From: Ichthyophis bannanicus
Taxonomy: Eukaryota > Chordata > Amphibia > Gymnophiona > Ichthyophiidae
Length of the DNA: 64,000 nucleotides
NCBI GenBank assembly: GCA_033557465.1
Contig: CM066033.1
Location: forward strand, 1,306,743,519 to 1,306,807,518
Direction: 5' to 3'
The translations under genes and the position numbers were made by a program. Under the pieces are notes generated by a model. It saw only the letters and a list, made by a program, of their open reading frames with translations, was not told the DNA's origin and ran no database searches. Positions 33,095-45,510 of this stretch are shown piece after piece (the first letter of the stretch is position 1; each line of letters opens with the position of its first letter).

Positions 33095-33334
33095 GTCCTG
33101 AGCACATGTTGCACGTTGAGGGGTATTTTGTAGGCGAGGGAGAGAGAAGGTGTGCGTTGGCAGTGACGGAAGGGCGAGTCAGAATCAGGTGTATTGTTGA
33201 GCGTGACTGGGTCTGTGATTGGTGTTGGTTGTATTGTGTGGCTGTGTTTCTGTGTGGTGTGTAAGGTGTGTATCTTGTTTTCTGAAGTGGTGTCTGTGTT
33301 TGAGTGTGTTAGAGGAGCAAGATGGGTGGAGCTT

Positions 33335-34157
33335 ATGGCGGCCTTTGTGTTTGCTGCAGCTGCAGCGGGAGGTGGGCAGGTGGTGCGGTTGCGTGACAGG
33401 GGAGATGGTGTCTATGGGGCTGAGGCACAGGGCATGGGTGTAGTCCCGCAGCAAATCAGACCTGCAGCTGTGGGGGCAGGGCAGGCAGGGGCTATGCCCG
33501 CACGTCGCAGGAGGCGTACTGAGGTGCAGGCTCGCCAGCCACGCCTCTACAGGCCCAGGGCCCAGCTCCAGGGCATGCGAGAGGACCAGGTCATCTCCCT
33601 GTACCAACTGAGCACAGGGGCTATTAGGGAGCTCTATGAGGATCTAAGACCTGACCTCGAGCCCCTGACTGATCGGTCACATGCCATACCGGGTTTGGTC
33701 AAGCTCCTTGCTACCCTACATTTCTTTGCCTCTGGCTGTTTCCAGTCATCTGTGGCCGCAGTGGGTGGCATGAGCCACCCCACCTTCTCACGCTGTCTCC
33801 ACCAAGTACTGCGTGCCATGGTCAGCCGGGTGCGGAATTATATTGCCATTCCACACACTAGGCAACAGTGGTGGACCCTGAACCAGGCCTTTGAGGCGTT
33901 AGCCAGGATACCACACGTGATGGGAGCTATTGATTGCACACATGTTGCCCTGGTCCCGCCTAGAGACAGGGAGGTAGTGTTCCGCAACCGCAAACACTAT
34001 CATTCCCTGAATGTTCAGGTTGTATGTGATGCAAATATGCATATTCTGAATGTGGTCCCAAGGTTTGCAGGGTCCACCCATGACGCCTATATCCTGCATC
34101 ACTCGGCACTATTCCAACAATTTGAGGCAGGACAGTATGAGGACTGCATATTGCTGG
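33335..34157 (+). CDS. Harbinger DDE transposase, exon 1
   Basis: The transposase cuts and rejoins the element at TWA targets. I chose the ATG at 33335 (cttatggc); the open frame begins earlier only with non-ATG codons. An Arg-rich N-terminus (PARRRRRTEVQARQ) is followed by a helical domain (MREDQVISLYQLSTGAIREL, LHFFASGCFQSSVAAVGG, HPTFSRCLHQVL) and the catalytic core: GAIDCTHV with Asp200 and STHDAYI with Asp250. This matches the DDE_Tnp_4/HARBI1 family. The exon ends at a donor (ctgg|gtgggt) at 34157, phase 1. No frameshift or stop is seen. Confidence 0.9.
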
Positions 34158-35433
34158 GTGGGTGTTTCCCATTTCTGACATGCACATGGTGCTCATGTGA
34201 CTAGGCGTATGTGCAAATGTGTGTCTTGGAGTAGATCCCTCATTGTGTGTGTGTGTCATCTGCCTGTGTGGGATATAGGGGGAAGGGGGGGGGTTTGCCC
34301 TCCAAATGCGCCCTGCTATGGTGCTGTGTGATGCTGATTGATTGGATGCGAGCATTTGTGTGGTTGTTACATATTATGTTTTCGCCAATCCATACAGCTA
34401 CCCCTTGTCTGGTGTTTCTTAGGTTCCCCCACTCAATCTGTAATAGGGTAGACACCCAGGAAGCTGTAAAAAACATGAGGAGTGATCTAGCTAAGCTTGA
34501 TGAATGGTCTTAAATTGGCCAGCTGGGATGTCATGGTAGGAAATGTGAGGTCATGCTTTTGGGCTGAAGCAATCCAAGGGAGCACTATTGTATAGGGGGT
34601 GAAGTACTCTTGTCCACTACAGAAGAGCGGGACCTAGGCGTGGTTGTGTCTGCTGATGTCAAAGTAGCTAAAAAGGTTGAAAAGGCGAGGGCAAAAGCTA
34701 GAAGGCTGGCTGGGTGCATACGGAGATGAATGGCTAGCATAAAACAGGAAGAGAGAATGCCTCTGTATATGTCTTTGGTGCGACCTCATTGGAGTATAGT
34801 GTGCAATTCTGGAGACTGCACCTTCAAAAGGATATGCACAGGATGGGGTCGGTGCAGAGGGTGGCTACTAAAATGATTAGTGGTCTTCATTATACAGCAT
34901 ATGAAGACAGACCGAAGGATCTTAGGATGTACGCCTTGGGGAAAGGAGGGATAGAGGTGATATGATGGAGATGTAGAAATACCTCCGTGGCATATATGTT
35001 GAGAGAGAGAGCTTCTGCAAATTGTAAGCAAGTTCAGCTACGAGGGAACATGGGATGAGGGTGGAGGGAGATAGATTCAGGGGTGACATGCCACCATATT
35101 TGTTTACTGAATAGGTGGTGGATCCATGGAATACTCTCACAGTGTAGGTGGTAGAGATGAGGACAGTAACTGCATTCCACACAGCATAGGACAAACACAG
35201 AGGATCTATAAAGGTAAAAATGGGACTGTTGTACCTGTTGATATGGACGGACAGACTAGATAGGCCATGTGGTCCTTTTGTGTCATCATATTTCAATGTT
35301 ATGCTATGCTGCATAGTTGTGATGTCATATGTTTCTTTCAGGATGTGTTATGCATTTGTTTTGCACATATATACCTGTGTCCATTTGAGGGGACATGAGC
35401 TCCTGCTTTAACTTACCTCATTTCTTTCTACAG
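34158..35433 (+). other. Transposase intron 1, holding a CR1 relic
   Basis: Canonical GT at 34158 and AG at 35432-35433 after a pyrimidine tract (catttctttctacag). Splicing restores the DDE-domain reading ILLGDAGYGCRPW. The intron is 1276 bases, mostly CR1 sequence (about 34435-35290). Confidence 0.8.
34435..35290 (+). pseudogene. Decayed CR1 3' part
   Basis: Translation gives EERDLGVVVSADVKVAKKVE, KARRLAGCIRR and MPLYMSLVRPH, the CR1 RT C-terminal region, in broken frames. The 3' end has actagataggccatgtggtcctttt. It is much older than the CR1 copies at 17-22 and 49-55 kb and comes from a different subfamily. The short piece at 57395-57455 ends the same way. Confidence 0.75.
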
Positions 35434-35846
35434 GTGATGCAGGATATGGGTGTCGCCCCTGGTTGCTGACCCCTGTGCGTCAACCACGGACACGTGCAGA
35501 GCAGAGGTACAATGAGGCCCATGTCACCAGCCGCTCTGTCATAGAGCGCACCTTTGGCGTTTTAAAGAGTCGCTTCAGGTATCTGGATAGGACAGGCGGC
35601 GCCTTACAATATACTCCACAGACTGTGGCAGAAATCATCATAGCCTGTTGCATCCTGCATAACATTGCTCTCAGGCACAATATCCCTGCAGAGATTAATG
35701 AGGGTCTGGAGGATGATCCGACGTGCCCCCCTGTATGTGCCCGTGAGGACACACGTGAGGCAGGTGATTGCACAGCTCTTCTCATGTACGTACTGCATAT
35801 GTTCCCACATTTGTTGCTATATGTGTGTAGTGCTAATACAGGTTAA
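35434..35846 (+). CDS. Harbinger DDE transposase, exon 2
   Basis: Continues from exon 1: GDAGYGCRPWLLTPV, then TSRSVIERTFGVLKSRFRYL, which carries the third catalytic residue, Glu312, and the signature following it. TVAEIIIACCILHNIALRHNI closes the domain as in HARBI1-like proteins. D200, D250 and E312 are all kept, so the catalytic triad is complete. The open frame stops at 35846; alternatively a donor (ctcat|gtacgt, 35785/35786) leads to a further exon, possibly at 45866, beyond the DIRS insertion. Confidence 0.88.
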
Positions 35847-38800
35847 CATTTGTAGACCAATATCAGTAGGATGCAACACTGCACTGACATGTAACAGACA
35901 CTGACTGGCCATCCCAACGTCAAATATAAGCATGACTGAGAACCTAACAATGTTGGCAGGGCAGAACAGAGGGCTGAGGTGGATGATGTGGGTGGGTGGT
36001 TTTAGGCTTGTGGGAGTTTTTGGGGTGACATTCGTGGTTTGTGGATGATTGTGATAGCGGCTGCTGTGCAACCACAGTTAGTTGGTGTTATGCTTTGGGT
36101 GCAGCAAGGTGAAAGGCATGTGGTGTGGGTTTCACAGTGGGAGAGAGGACCATGTTTGGGGCCACTTGTCCAGCTGTGCGTGTTTTTCATTTGGTATTTT
36201 GAGCTGATTGTGTGTGTGGTATGCTCTTGTGAGCTGGATCTGTGGTTCTGTAATTTTTGTATAGTGCTACATGTGATATGTAGCACTATATACATGCTCA
36301 GTACTATCTGTCATAATGGTAATTAAAATCCTTACGGGGAGTTAGTGGAACAACACAGTGTGGCAGACTGTATAAGTCATCACGTAGCCCTAACATGGAT
36401 GCGTTGAAGGATAGGGAACCTGTGCATTGTCCAGCCAGGGTTTATTTTCCCATTGTAGAATAGACATGCAGTGCAGTGTTGCATATGTACACACAAACAG
36501 AGGTGATTCAGGCAAGATCAACAAGGTGTAGGTTACAGTAGGCAAGCAGAGAGATCAATGTGGGGGTGGATTAGGTTTTAGGGGTGTTTTCAGGGAAATA
36601 TTTTTATTTTTTTCAGCAAATTGTTTTCAGCAAATCTAGCTGATGACATGTCCACATAAACCCATGACTCAACTACAGGCTGTATAAGTGCATAGAGGAG
36701 GAGAGTGCATGCCAAGACAACAACTACATTGCATATCCTAGAGAATGAACGTAATGGCCACATACACAAAGAGGCTCTGATGGGAGGGGGATTATTAGGT
36801 GCACATATAGGTTATCCATGCTTTGCCATTATCACTTTCACACAGTGGGCTGACATGCAGCCATCAAGGTCAGGTCAAAAGCAGACATCGGGGTGTGGTT
36901 TAGCGGACATAACGCAGACATTGAGATATATGTTTAGCAACTCAGTAGCACACAGCTGTTAATGTTAGTCAAGGTATGAGATATATACACCAGGAAATGT
37001 GTTTGGACAGAGGATCCCGGAGGTGCCCCTGCATATTTCCATGTGTTACAGCAATTGACAGCGGTGTAGCAGACGACATTGGTACACCAGTACACACAGT
37101 GAAGGGGCATTGGGAGCAACATGGGGGACCCAGGATAATACTGCAGCCTTGGAGTGAGTTGGGAACACGGTAGGGAGAAAACACTTATGTTCACCAGTGT
37201 GTGCGACAACAGGGAGGTGAGGGAGGGGACAGACAGAGTACAGACCGCTGTAGTTTGCCAAAGACATTTCCTTGATGCCTCTCACATGGGAGAGATGTGT
37301 ACAGTGTGATGGTGAACAGTGAGTCTGTAAAGGATGTTGGGGAGTGTGGAAGCTGGGGACAGGAAGGTGCAGTGTGTGTTGCACAGCTAGAACATGACAT
37401 ATGTATGTTTCCCTTGTGTTTCCCAATGCACAGGACATAGTTTTTGAAGCTCCTGGTGCTGTGGTGCATTGGCAGGGGACTGTACATCAGCCAACATGCT
37501 GTGGTCTGGGGTAGGTGGACCTACAGCTATATTGTCTGTTCCAGCAGTCAGGGGGAACACATGTCCTCGGTGATCTTTCCTATTGTCCAGATGTTGTGGT
37601 TAACCTCTTTTCCCTGCACCTCCCTAAACCATATTTTGCTGTTGGCACACATATCCCCATGTGTTCCTGTCCAGTATGTCTTCAGCAACACTGTCTCTGG
37701 GACATGTCCAACAGAGCTGCATGTGTGTGGAGGTTGTAGGCTTTTGGGTGGTGGCCTACACGTGCACCCTTCCCCGATATTGTACCATCAGCCAACACCA
37801 GGGTATCATTGCATTTCACAGGGCCTTTATGTGTACAAATCTCCACTTGTGGACATACAGGCCATATGCTTCTGCTGGCACGCTGCCCTTAGCATACTGT
37901 GTGTGTGTTCTTGTGTTGGCTGTGTGATGATACAGTGTTCAGGCTTTTTACATTATCATGTGTTGTGAGGAGTCTGTACACCTGGGGGGTGGTGGTGACT
38001 GTGCTATCTCTACCTTACTGGTGTTTACCGTGTAACCAATTTGGACATGTGTTGTGTGTTGGGAACAGAACTGTGTCTTGTGTTCTGACATACCACTGTT
38101 GACCTGCTTTTTGTATCACAGATATTGGCGTGACATGGTGACATGGAGATTCTACATATTTCGCTGACATTGTGTCCCTTCACTGTGACCTTTTATGGCC
38201 TTTGAGTGGCTCAGAGGATCCAAGACATACACCTGATGCAAGCACAAGGTAGTTTGCACCTTTGTTCTTTTGGTAATGACATCAGCCTTTACATGTTAAT
38301 GATTTACTGTTTGTGTCATATACATTTCATGTTGGCTCTCTGTTCACAAACGCTGATGCACATAGGATGGAGCTCTGAAACGCCTGTGTCACATGGGCAT
38401 GGACAGAACCATATCCATGTGACACCCATGTGTATGCTTCCAATTCAAAATGTCCCCAACATGCAATGTTTATTGTGTTGTGATCATGTCATGTTTGCCT
38501 GTGTGCCCCTTTATTATGTGTTTCTTAATGATTGACTCTCTGCAATTTGTGCTGATGTTGCAAGGCGCATACCAATACAGTATTTCTCCTCTTCTGACAC
38601 AGGGCAGAGAACAAACCAGACACATCTATTACAGTGCATCTGGCATCGCCATCACCCACTTGTTGGGGGACACAACACCATGGAACTTTCCCTGGAAAAT
38701 GGTGCCATAGGATGTTTGACCTCTGCGAGTGGGACACATGCCTAGGATGGACAGTATTATTTTTGGATTGCTACTTTGGCCATGACAGACATATCCAAGA

Positions 38801-39907
38801 CACTGCTGCTGCCATGCTCTGGCTGGGAGTTGTGCTCATCGCAGGAGACACACAGGACCTTTCATGTACTGTGGCATATTGGGATGTGACACTTGACTAT
38901 GCATGCCCAGGGTTGCAAGGATAGTCTTAACCTGACGTGTTGGATTGCAGATACGCTTTGGACTTTGCACACTGTGTACTGGTCCCCACGTGTGAAGCAG
39001 GGACTGCCATTGTCACTGTATGTTGCACATTCCTCCACAGTTGTTTCTTTTGGCCATGTGTGTGACATGGAATACAGGATATGCTCATCTGTTTGTTTCA
39101 ACACAAGCATACAGCCATGCGTGTGGCATAGGGGTAGCGATGGAGAGGTCCTGTTGTCTATGTCCACCTACTCTCCACCTGGACATGATGCAGGTTTTGC
39201 CACAACACCACTTTAATGCACACCAGCATCCTGGATTGATGTTTTCACCAAGGGTCTTTGCGTGCATGTGTGGCATCACTGAATCATGTTGAAATGTCAA
39301 TGGTGCATGTGCATATGACTGACTATGTTGGCGAAACACAGCACGTGGCAATATGGCTTCTGTGTGGTTTACTGTAACATGTTTGCCCTTAATTTCCCTC
39401 TCTATATACTGTTTCTTGTGTTTGTTTACTGTACAGACGTGACGCTCTGCATTGATTTACAAACCTTGCATTGCATGTCTGCACAGTCCTATTTATCCCC
39501 TGAGGTAACGACACTCACATTGCCACGTTATATTTGGAGTGTCGCAGTATGAATGTCCGTTGTCTTCCTTCCATTGTGCATTCCATGTACGGTGATATAT
39601 GTGTACAGACACTGTCTACACACCAACTGGTGCAGGGGGACCTCCTGCATGGTGTTATCTCTGCATGTTTCTGCAGGTAGTTTTCATTTGAATTCTGTCT
39701 GTGTTCATGTGCCTCTGCTACCTGTTAGCATATCCTCATTGTGCATTTGATGATTGTTTAGGGTTACATTGTTGCAGCTTGGATTCCTATATCAGGCATT
39801 ATGTGATAGCTGTAACATTATTTTCAATCTGTGGTTCTAAAGTTACAACGTTTGAACAACATATGCTGTTTTAATTTGTGTGCCTCCTGTGTTGCCAGAT
39901 AGATATA
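35847..39907. other. Non-coding TG-rich stretch, probably Harbinger 3' sequence or intron
   Basis: About 4 kb without any supportable gene. The plus strand is rich in TGTG and CATGTG words; many frames stay open by chance because stops are rare in such sequence. It is probably part of the same Harbinger element, as it lies between the transposase and the DIRS insertion. Confidence 0.5.
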
Positions 39908-40072
39908 TTCTCCAGGACCAAGCAGGAAGTCAGTCCTCACTTATGGGTGACGTCGGCGCCGACGGAGCCCTCGTGCAGAGCATTTCCCCAGCTTTCAAAG
40001 AAAACCTTTGGGAATTGCAGCGCACTTGCGCGGTCCCCTTCCCGCCCAAGGGTACCATCTTGCTCAGTCTTC
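39908..40072 (+). repeat. DIRS left inverted terminal repeat
   Basis: Starts ttctccaggaccaagcagg and includes gacgtcggcgccgacgg; matches the reverse of 45511-45668 with scattered differences. Contains a GGCGCC-centred palindrome. Confidence 0.93.
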
Positions 40073-40314
40073 TTTTTTCCGCGGAGCCCGATGGACGTAG
40101 TTTGTTTTTCCCCAAGGAAAAAGTTGATTTTCCCTATTTTTCTCTTTTTTCTCCGGTTCGACGCCGGATCCTTTTCCCGCTCGGACCGATATGCCGGTAT
40201 CGAGTCCTTTTCTCTCTTTTTCGGTTTTTGTCCTTTGTGACTGGCATTTGCGCCTTTTTTCTTTTTTCCCTGGCAGCCCGGTCTTTTGACCTAGCAGGGG
40301 CCCTTTTTCCCCCG

Positions 40315-42244
40315 ATGGCTACCAGCGGGTTTAAGAAATGTGATCGGTGTAAGAAACTTATGTCTCTTACCGACACACACGACTGCTGCCTCCGTTGCCT
40401 GAGACCCGATCATGACCCGATGATCTGTGGTCCATGTGGCAAAATGTCCTCAAAGGCGTTGAGGAGTCGGCAGCACCAGAAGGATCGAATTTTTTCTGAC
40501 TCCGCGTCCGGCCTGGCCCGGACCTCGTCAGAGGCCTCGATGTCTCGGGACTCCGGCCCCGAGCAGCATCGGGGTTCCTTTGAGCGGGGACTCCTTCGCG
40601 GGAACATCGCAGGAAGAAGAAACCTGCGAGGGTGGCGTCGGTGGACGCTCCTGGTTCCTCGAGGGCCAGGTCGCATAGCCCCGATAGCCGTCCCGGGTCT
40701 TCGGAGTTGGAGAGGCCTGCCAAGCATCCTCGTGTCGAGATGGAGTCTCCTGGACACGTAAGTGCTGTTGTCCTCGTAGACTGTCCTCCGAGGGAGCTGA
40801 CGTCGGGCCCGACGCCGTCGGGGCCCGAGTCAGGGGCTGCTGGGTCTCCTGAGCTCGGACTCAGGTTGACGGCCTTGGAGAGCAGCTTCGCTGCCTTCAT
40901 GGAACAGCAGCGGGCATTGATCGCCGGTCTCACCGGTGCATCTGCCCCGATCACCGGGACCTCGATGTCCAAGTCGACCCCGGAGGCCGAGCCGATCCTC
41001 GAGTCCATGCGGGCTCGAGTCGATCCTCGGCCACGGTCTCCCTCGACCTCCCGTTTGGGGCCGAGGTCGTCGACGCCGATACCCTTGGCGTCGGGGCGGA
41101 GGGCATCAGTGCCCGCCCGACCGGAGCCGCTCGATTCCTCCTCCGAGGAGTCGGGCTGGGAGACGGAGGACGAAGAGTCACCCGACACTCATCAGACTCG
41201 GTGTGTCCCATCGGACTCGCCCGAGTCCGAACCTCGGAGACGATCCCCACCGGAGGATACCCGGTTCTCGGACTTCGTGCGGGATATGGCCAAGGCCTTG
41301 GCCTTCCCCGCGGATCCCGAGGAGGAGCCTCGAGCCGAGGAGCTCGAGGCCCTCCAGTATGACTCTCCCCCGAAGGAGGCCTTTACTGTACTGGTTCCTC
41401 CGATGCTGGAGTGGCTGCTCTTCCGCATGTGGGAGACCCCGGCCTCGACGCCGGTGTTAAGCAAGCAGGTCGATTCCATCTATCGAGTCCGCAAGAGCCC
41501 CGGGTTCCAAAAGGCACAATTACCGCACCACTTCATGGTTGTGGAATCGGCCATGCATCGACTGAAAAGTCAGAAGATGCACTCCTCGGTGCCTCCCGGC
41601 TGGGAGGCCCGGAACCTGGATGCCCTCGGTAAGAAGTGCTTCCAGGGCTCTATGCTTGCTTGCAGTGTCCAGATTTACCAGCTCTACATGGGCATGTACC
41701 TCCAAGACCTGGCAAAGGAGATTGTCGGGTTCTCTGCTGGTCTCTCCGAGGAACCTTTGCAGAGGTTCCAGGCCTTGTCCACCGGTATTCGAGAGTGCTC
41801 GAAGTTTATCTCTCGAGCAGCCTACGATGGCTTCGAGGCTTCGGCCCGAGTAGCCGGGGCCGGCATCGGTGCCCGCCGACAGGCTTGGCTACAGTCATCC
41901 GACCTTGAGCCATGGGTCCAGGACAAGTTGGTCGATGTCCCTGCCGAGGTGAAAACCTCTTTGGCAAGCCCATGGCTGAAAAGGCTGCAGAACTCGAGAC
42001 CGAGACTCTGACCAGGACTAGGCTTTCCAGGACAACCTCTGCCCCTTCTCAGAAGAAGAAGGGCTCGGGAAAAAAGACCTTTTACCCGAGGAAGTCATCT
42101 GCCTACAAACAATACCCTCATTATCGGGCCTCTGCAGCTCCCCAACAGGGTCAGCAGGCCAAGGGGCAGGGTCAAGGGCCCCGTAGGCAGAAGGCCCCCA
42201 AGCCACCAACACCGGCCCCTGCTCAGCAGGGTGGAGGTTTTTGA
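40315..42244 (+). pseudogene. DIRS ORF1 (GAG-like) in three frames
   Basis: The ATG at 40315 begins a protein with a Cys-rich block (CDRCKK, CCLRC, ICGPC) that could bind zinc. The frame changes at about 40620 and continues at 40632-42011 (RARSHSPDSRPG, then an acidic region with EESGWETEDEE and a helical part with MGMYLQDLAKEIVGFS). It changes again at about 41990 to the frame ending at 42244 (KKGSGKKTFYPRKSS, basic Gln/Gly/Pro-rich tail). The pieces run on from each other without loss, so each shift is probably a single indel. GAG-like proteins of DIRS elements are poorly conserved, so function is by position. Confidence 0.75.
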
Positions 42245-44158
42245 CTCAAACAGCATAGCCTCTTCTCCTCAGCTGGCTTCTCTCAGTACAGGAGGCCGGC
42301 TGGTCCACTTTGCCCACAGGTGGTCAGCCATCACATCAGATACCTGGGTTCTTCATATAGTCCAAAAGGGCTATCTTCTCCATTTTCACCAGGTACCTCC
42401 CTCCTATTTTCCAGGGGAGCCTCCAAGACCCCCTCTGCACAGGGACCTACTCCTTCAGGAGTTAGCAAGTCTGCTAAAGGATCAGGCTGTGGAACCGGTG
42501 CCCCACCACCTGAGAGGTCACGGCTTTTATTCAAGGTACTTTCTGGTACCAAAAAGAACAGGAAGCCTCAGACCCATCCTAGACTTGCGAAACCTCAACA
42601 AGTTCCTGGAGAGGGAAAAGTTCAAGATGCTTACCCTTGGAATCCTGCTGCCCTACCTCCAGCAGGGAGACTGGCTATGCTCCTTAGATCTAAAGGATGC
42701 GTATACTCACATCCTTATCCATCCAGACCACAGACAATATCTCAGGTTTGTTGTGGGAGGAAACCACTATCAGTACATAGTACTACCCTTTGGCCTGTCC
42801 CCCGCTCCCAGGGTGTTCACCAAGTGCCTGGCAGTGGTGGCGGCCTACCTGAGGCTTCAGGGTCTCTTTGTGTTTTCGTACCTGGACGACTGGCTCATAA
42901 GGGGCCAATCTTCCCAAGAGGCCAACCAGGCCACCCTTCGCACTGTGGCTCTGCTTCAGCACTTGGGGTTTGTCATAAACTTTGCAAAGTCCACTTTGCT
43001 CCCATCCCAGAACTTAGAGTTCATAGGGGCCAGACTAGACACTCTTCAAGCAAAGGCTTTTCTGCCTCTGGACAGGGCCCACCAGCTAATGGATCTGGCC
43101 AGCCAGTTTCGCAGCAATTCCCTGGTCTCTGCCAGGCAATTCCTGAGACTACTCGGCCATATGGCTTCCACGGTTCATGTCACCCCCAATGCCCGCCTGC
43201 ACATGCGACCTGCTCAGTGGAGCCTTCGCACTCAGTGGCATCAAGCCACAGGGGGCCTAGCGGACTCAGTGAAGATATCCGACCTCCTGGTCTCCTCTCT
43301 GCAATGGTGGCTTCATCTTCCGAATCTGGTGCTCGGAGTGTTTTTTTCAATCCCCTCCGCATACTCAGGTGCTGACAACAGATGCCTCTCTTCTCGGTTG
43401 GGGAGCACATTGCCAAGGGACATGTACTCAGGGTCTCTGGACCCCTTGGGAGGCTACTCAACAGATAAACTTCCTGGAGCTACGGGCGATACGCCTAGCT
43501 CTGAGAGCCTTCTCCCACCTCGCCTCTCACCAGTCTGTACTGGTCCAGACGGACAATCAAGTTTGCCATGTTCTATGTGAACAAACAGGGAGGCACAGGC
43601 TCCTTCCTTCTTTGTCAGGAGGCACAACGGCTGTGCTCTTGGGCTGTCAATCACGGAATCCTTCTCAAGGCTGTCTACCTTCCAGGTCAGGAAAATTGCC
43701 TGGCAGACAGACTAAGCAGGATCCTGCAACCACACGAATGGAGATTGAACCCATTGGTGGTTCAGCAGGTCTTTCTCAAGTGGGGACTCCCCACCATGGA
43801 TCTTTTCGCCAGTCCTCTGAACCGGCAACTCCCGAGATTTTGCTCCAGACAACCGCATCCTCTCAGAGTAGCAGCGGATGCGTTTCTGATCTCATGGTCC
43901 ACAGGCCTGCTGTATGCGTTTCCTCCCACACCACTAGTGTTCAGAACGCTGTTCAAAGTCCTCAGGGACAGAGCTTCCTTGATTCTCATAGCCCCCAGGT
44001 GGCCGAGGCAACCGTGGTTCCCGCTTCTGCTACAGCTGGCGGTGGACACACCTATTCCTCTGGGGTTTCAACACGATCTCCTGTCTCAGGATCAGAGGAC
44101 TCTCTTGCACCCCAACCTCCAGTCCCTTCATCTGATGGCCTGGCTGCTGAAAGGGTAG
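42231..44158 (+). pseudogene. DIRS reverse transcriptase-RNase H, two frameshifts
   Basis: The RT runs in the frame from 42231: FLVPKRTGSLRPILDLR, CSLDLKDAYTHI (first catalytic Asp), LPFGLSPAPRVFTK and FSYLDDWLI (YLDD box), then VSARQFLRLLGHM. Near 43360 the frame shifts; RNase H follows with LTTDASLLGWGAH and NFLELRAI...QTDNQ. An extra T at about 43561-43563 shifts it again to MFYVNKQGGTGS and the long C-terminal domain (MDLFASPLNRQLPRF, APRWPRQPWFPLL). All key motifs are visible. Start overlaps the GAG tail by 14 bases, as is usual for DIRS. Confidence 0.9.
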
Positions 44159-44187
44159 TCCTAGCTCCCCTACTACTACCTTGAGAG

Positions 44188-45195
44188 GTGGAAGATGTAG
44201 TCTTGGCCTCTCGGCGTCAATCCACCAGGAAATCCTACGCTCTTAAGTGGCGTAGATTCTCCGCATGGTGTGTTCAGCACAGCGAGAATCCCTTCTCGTG
44301 CTTGGTAGCGGTTGTATTGCAATATTTGCTCTACCTCTCCAATCTGGGCCTTAAGTCTAACTCTGTCCGAGTTCACCTTAGTGCTCTCTCAGCACACCAC
44401 TCGCCGGTGGACGGCAGGCCTCTTTCCAACCACCCTTTGGTGGCTCGTTTCCTCAGAGGCCTTCTTCTGCTTAAGTCTCCTTTGCGTCCACCGGCCCCTG
44501 AGTGGGATCTGAATGTGGTCTTACAGTGGCTTACTTGTCCGCCTTTTGAACCTATGGCTACCTGCCCTCTCCGTTTTCTCTCCTGGAAAACTTTATTTCT
44601 GGTAGCTCTCACCTCTGCTAGGTGAGTGAGTGAACTGCAGGCACTAGTGTCTGATCCTCCTTACACTAGGTTCTACAGGAATAGGGTAGTCCTCCGGACT
44701 CACCCTAAGTTTCTTCCTAAAGTTGTCTCACCTTTTCACCTCAATCAGGAGGTGGTTCTTCCGACCTTCTTTCCCAGGCCACATGCCAACTGGGCTGAGA
44801 TGGTCTTGCATACCCTGGACTGTAGGAGGGCGTTATCCTTCTACCTTGACCGTACGCGGGAGCATCAGAAGGCTGTTCAGCTTTTCGTTTCTTTTGACCC
44901 CAATAAGTTGGGGCTACCTGTCTCCAAGCGTACGTTGTCCATCTGGGTCGCTGACTGTATCGCCTGGGCTTATGGGGCAGCCGGCCTCTCATTGGAGGGT
45001 CGAGTCACGGCTCATCGTGTCAGGGCGAAGGCTGCGTCAGTGGCTCATCTCCGCTCTGTTCCGTTGGCAGACATCTGCCGGGCTGCTACTTGGTCTTCAA
45101 GCCAGACATTTGCGGCCCATTACTGCCTTGAGAGGGAGTCCCGCAGGGACAGTGCTTTCGGACAGGCAGTACTCCATAATATCTTTGGGGTTTAG
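44188..45195 (+). pseudogene. DIRS tyrosine recombinase with one in-frame stop
   Basis: The recombinase inserts the circular DNA intermediate. The N-terminal core-binding domain has RKSYALKWRRFSAWC; the catalytic domain has ALTSAR (first Arg), then after the stop SELQAL, TAHRVRAKAAS (His-x-x-Arg) and TFAAHYCLE (nucleophile Tyr). The only lesion is TGA at 44623-44625, in the same frame as both halves; CGA to TGA at a CpG is the simplest cause. All four catalytic residues R-H-R-Y are otherwise in place. The stop follows the first catalytic Arg directly. Confidence 0.9.
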
Positions 45196-45333
45196 GCAAC
45201 TCCTACCCTCCGGCCCTGGTGTTGGGCTACCGGTCGGGGGCGTTCTCAGAGAAGATTCCTTCCTTCTGTGCTGACGAGCTAGAGGGAGCTCTTTTTTCCG
45301 CTTGGGGTCTCTGGTAGCCTTAAGCTGGGGAGT

Positions 45334-45431
45334 CCCATAAGTGAGGACTGACTTCCTGCTTGGTCCTGGAGAAAGAGTAGTTACTCACCTGTAACAGGTG
45401 TTCTCCAGGAGCAGCAGGAATCAGTCCTCAC
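45334..45431 (+). repeat. DIRS internal complementary region
   Basis: The first 39-40 bases are complementary to the left end (39908-39947) and the rest is complementary to the right end (about 45640-45700). Reversed, it reads the right end joined to the left end, which is the junction of the circular intermediate. The match is perfect by eye, so it allows exact definition of both ends. Confidence 0.93.
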
Positions 45432-45510
45432 AACCCTCCCTCCTCCCCTTGGAGTTGCAGTCATATGATTTATTTTGCTAATTTTTTGCTGTCTTTTAGC
45501 TATGTCATCA

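Noticed and set aside
32407..33107. Cys/Ala/His-rich ORFs of 70-184 codons on both strands and in all frames
   Set aside because: They arise from the 113-bp GCGCATGC repeat, which lacks stops; composition only reflects the repeat.
33185..33607. Antisense 140-codon ORF over the transposase start
   Set aside because: Shadow of the coding strand, with no domain.
35847..39907. Several 80-170 codon ORFs
   Set aside because: TG-rich DNA has few stops; no conserved motif, no splice pattern and both strands are equally open.
40936..41460. Arg/Pro-rich 174-codon ORF in the DIRS GAG region
   Set aside because: Alternative frame of GC-rich sequence; the GAG frame on either side continues through another frame.
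42320..43375. 351-codon ORF overlapping the DIRS RT
   Set aside because: Alternative frame of the RT; no RT motif, and its Ser/Pro/Gly-rich composition fits a shadow.
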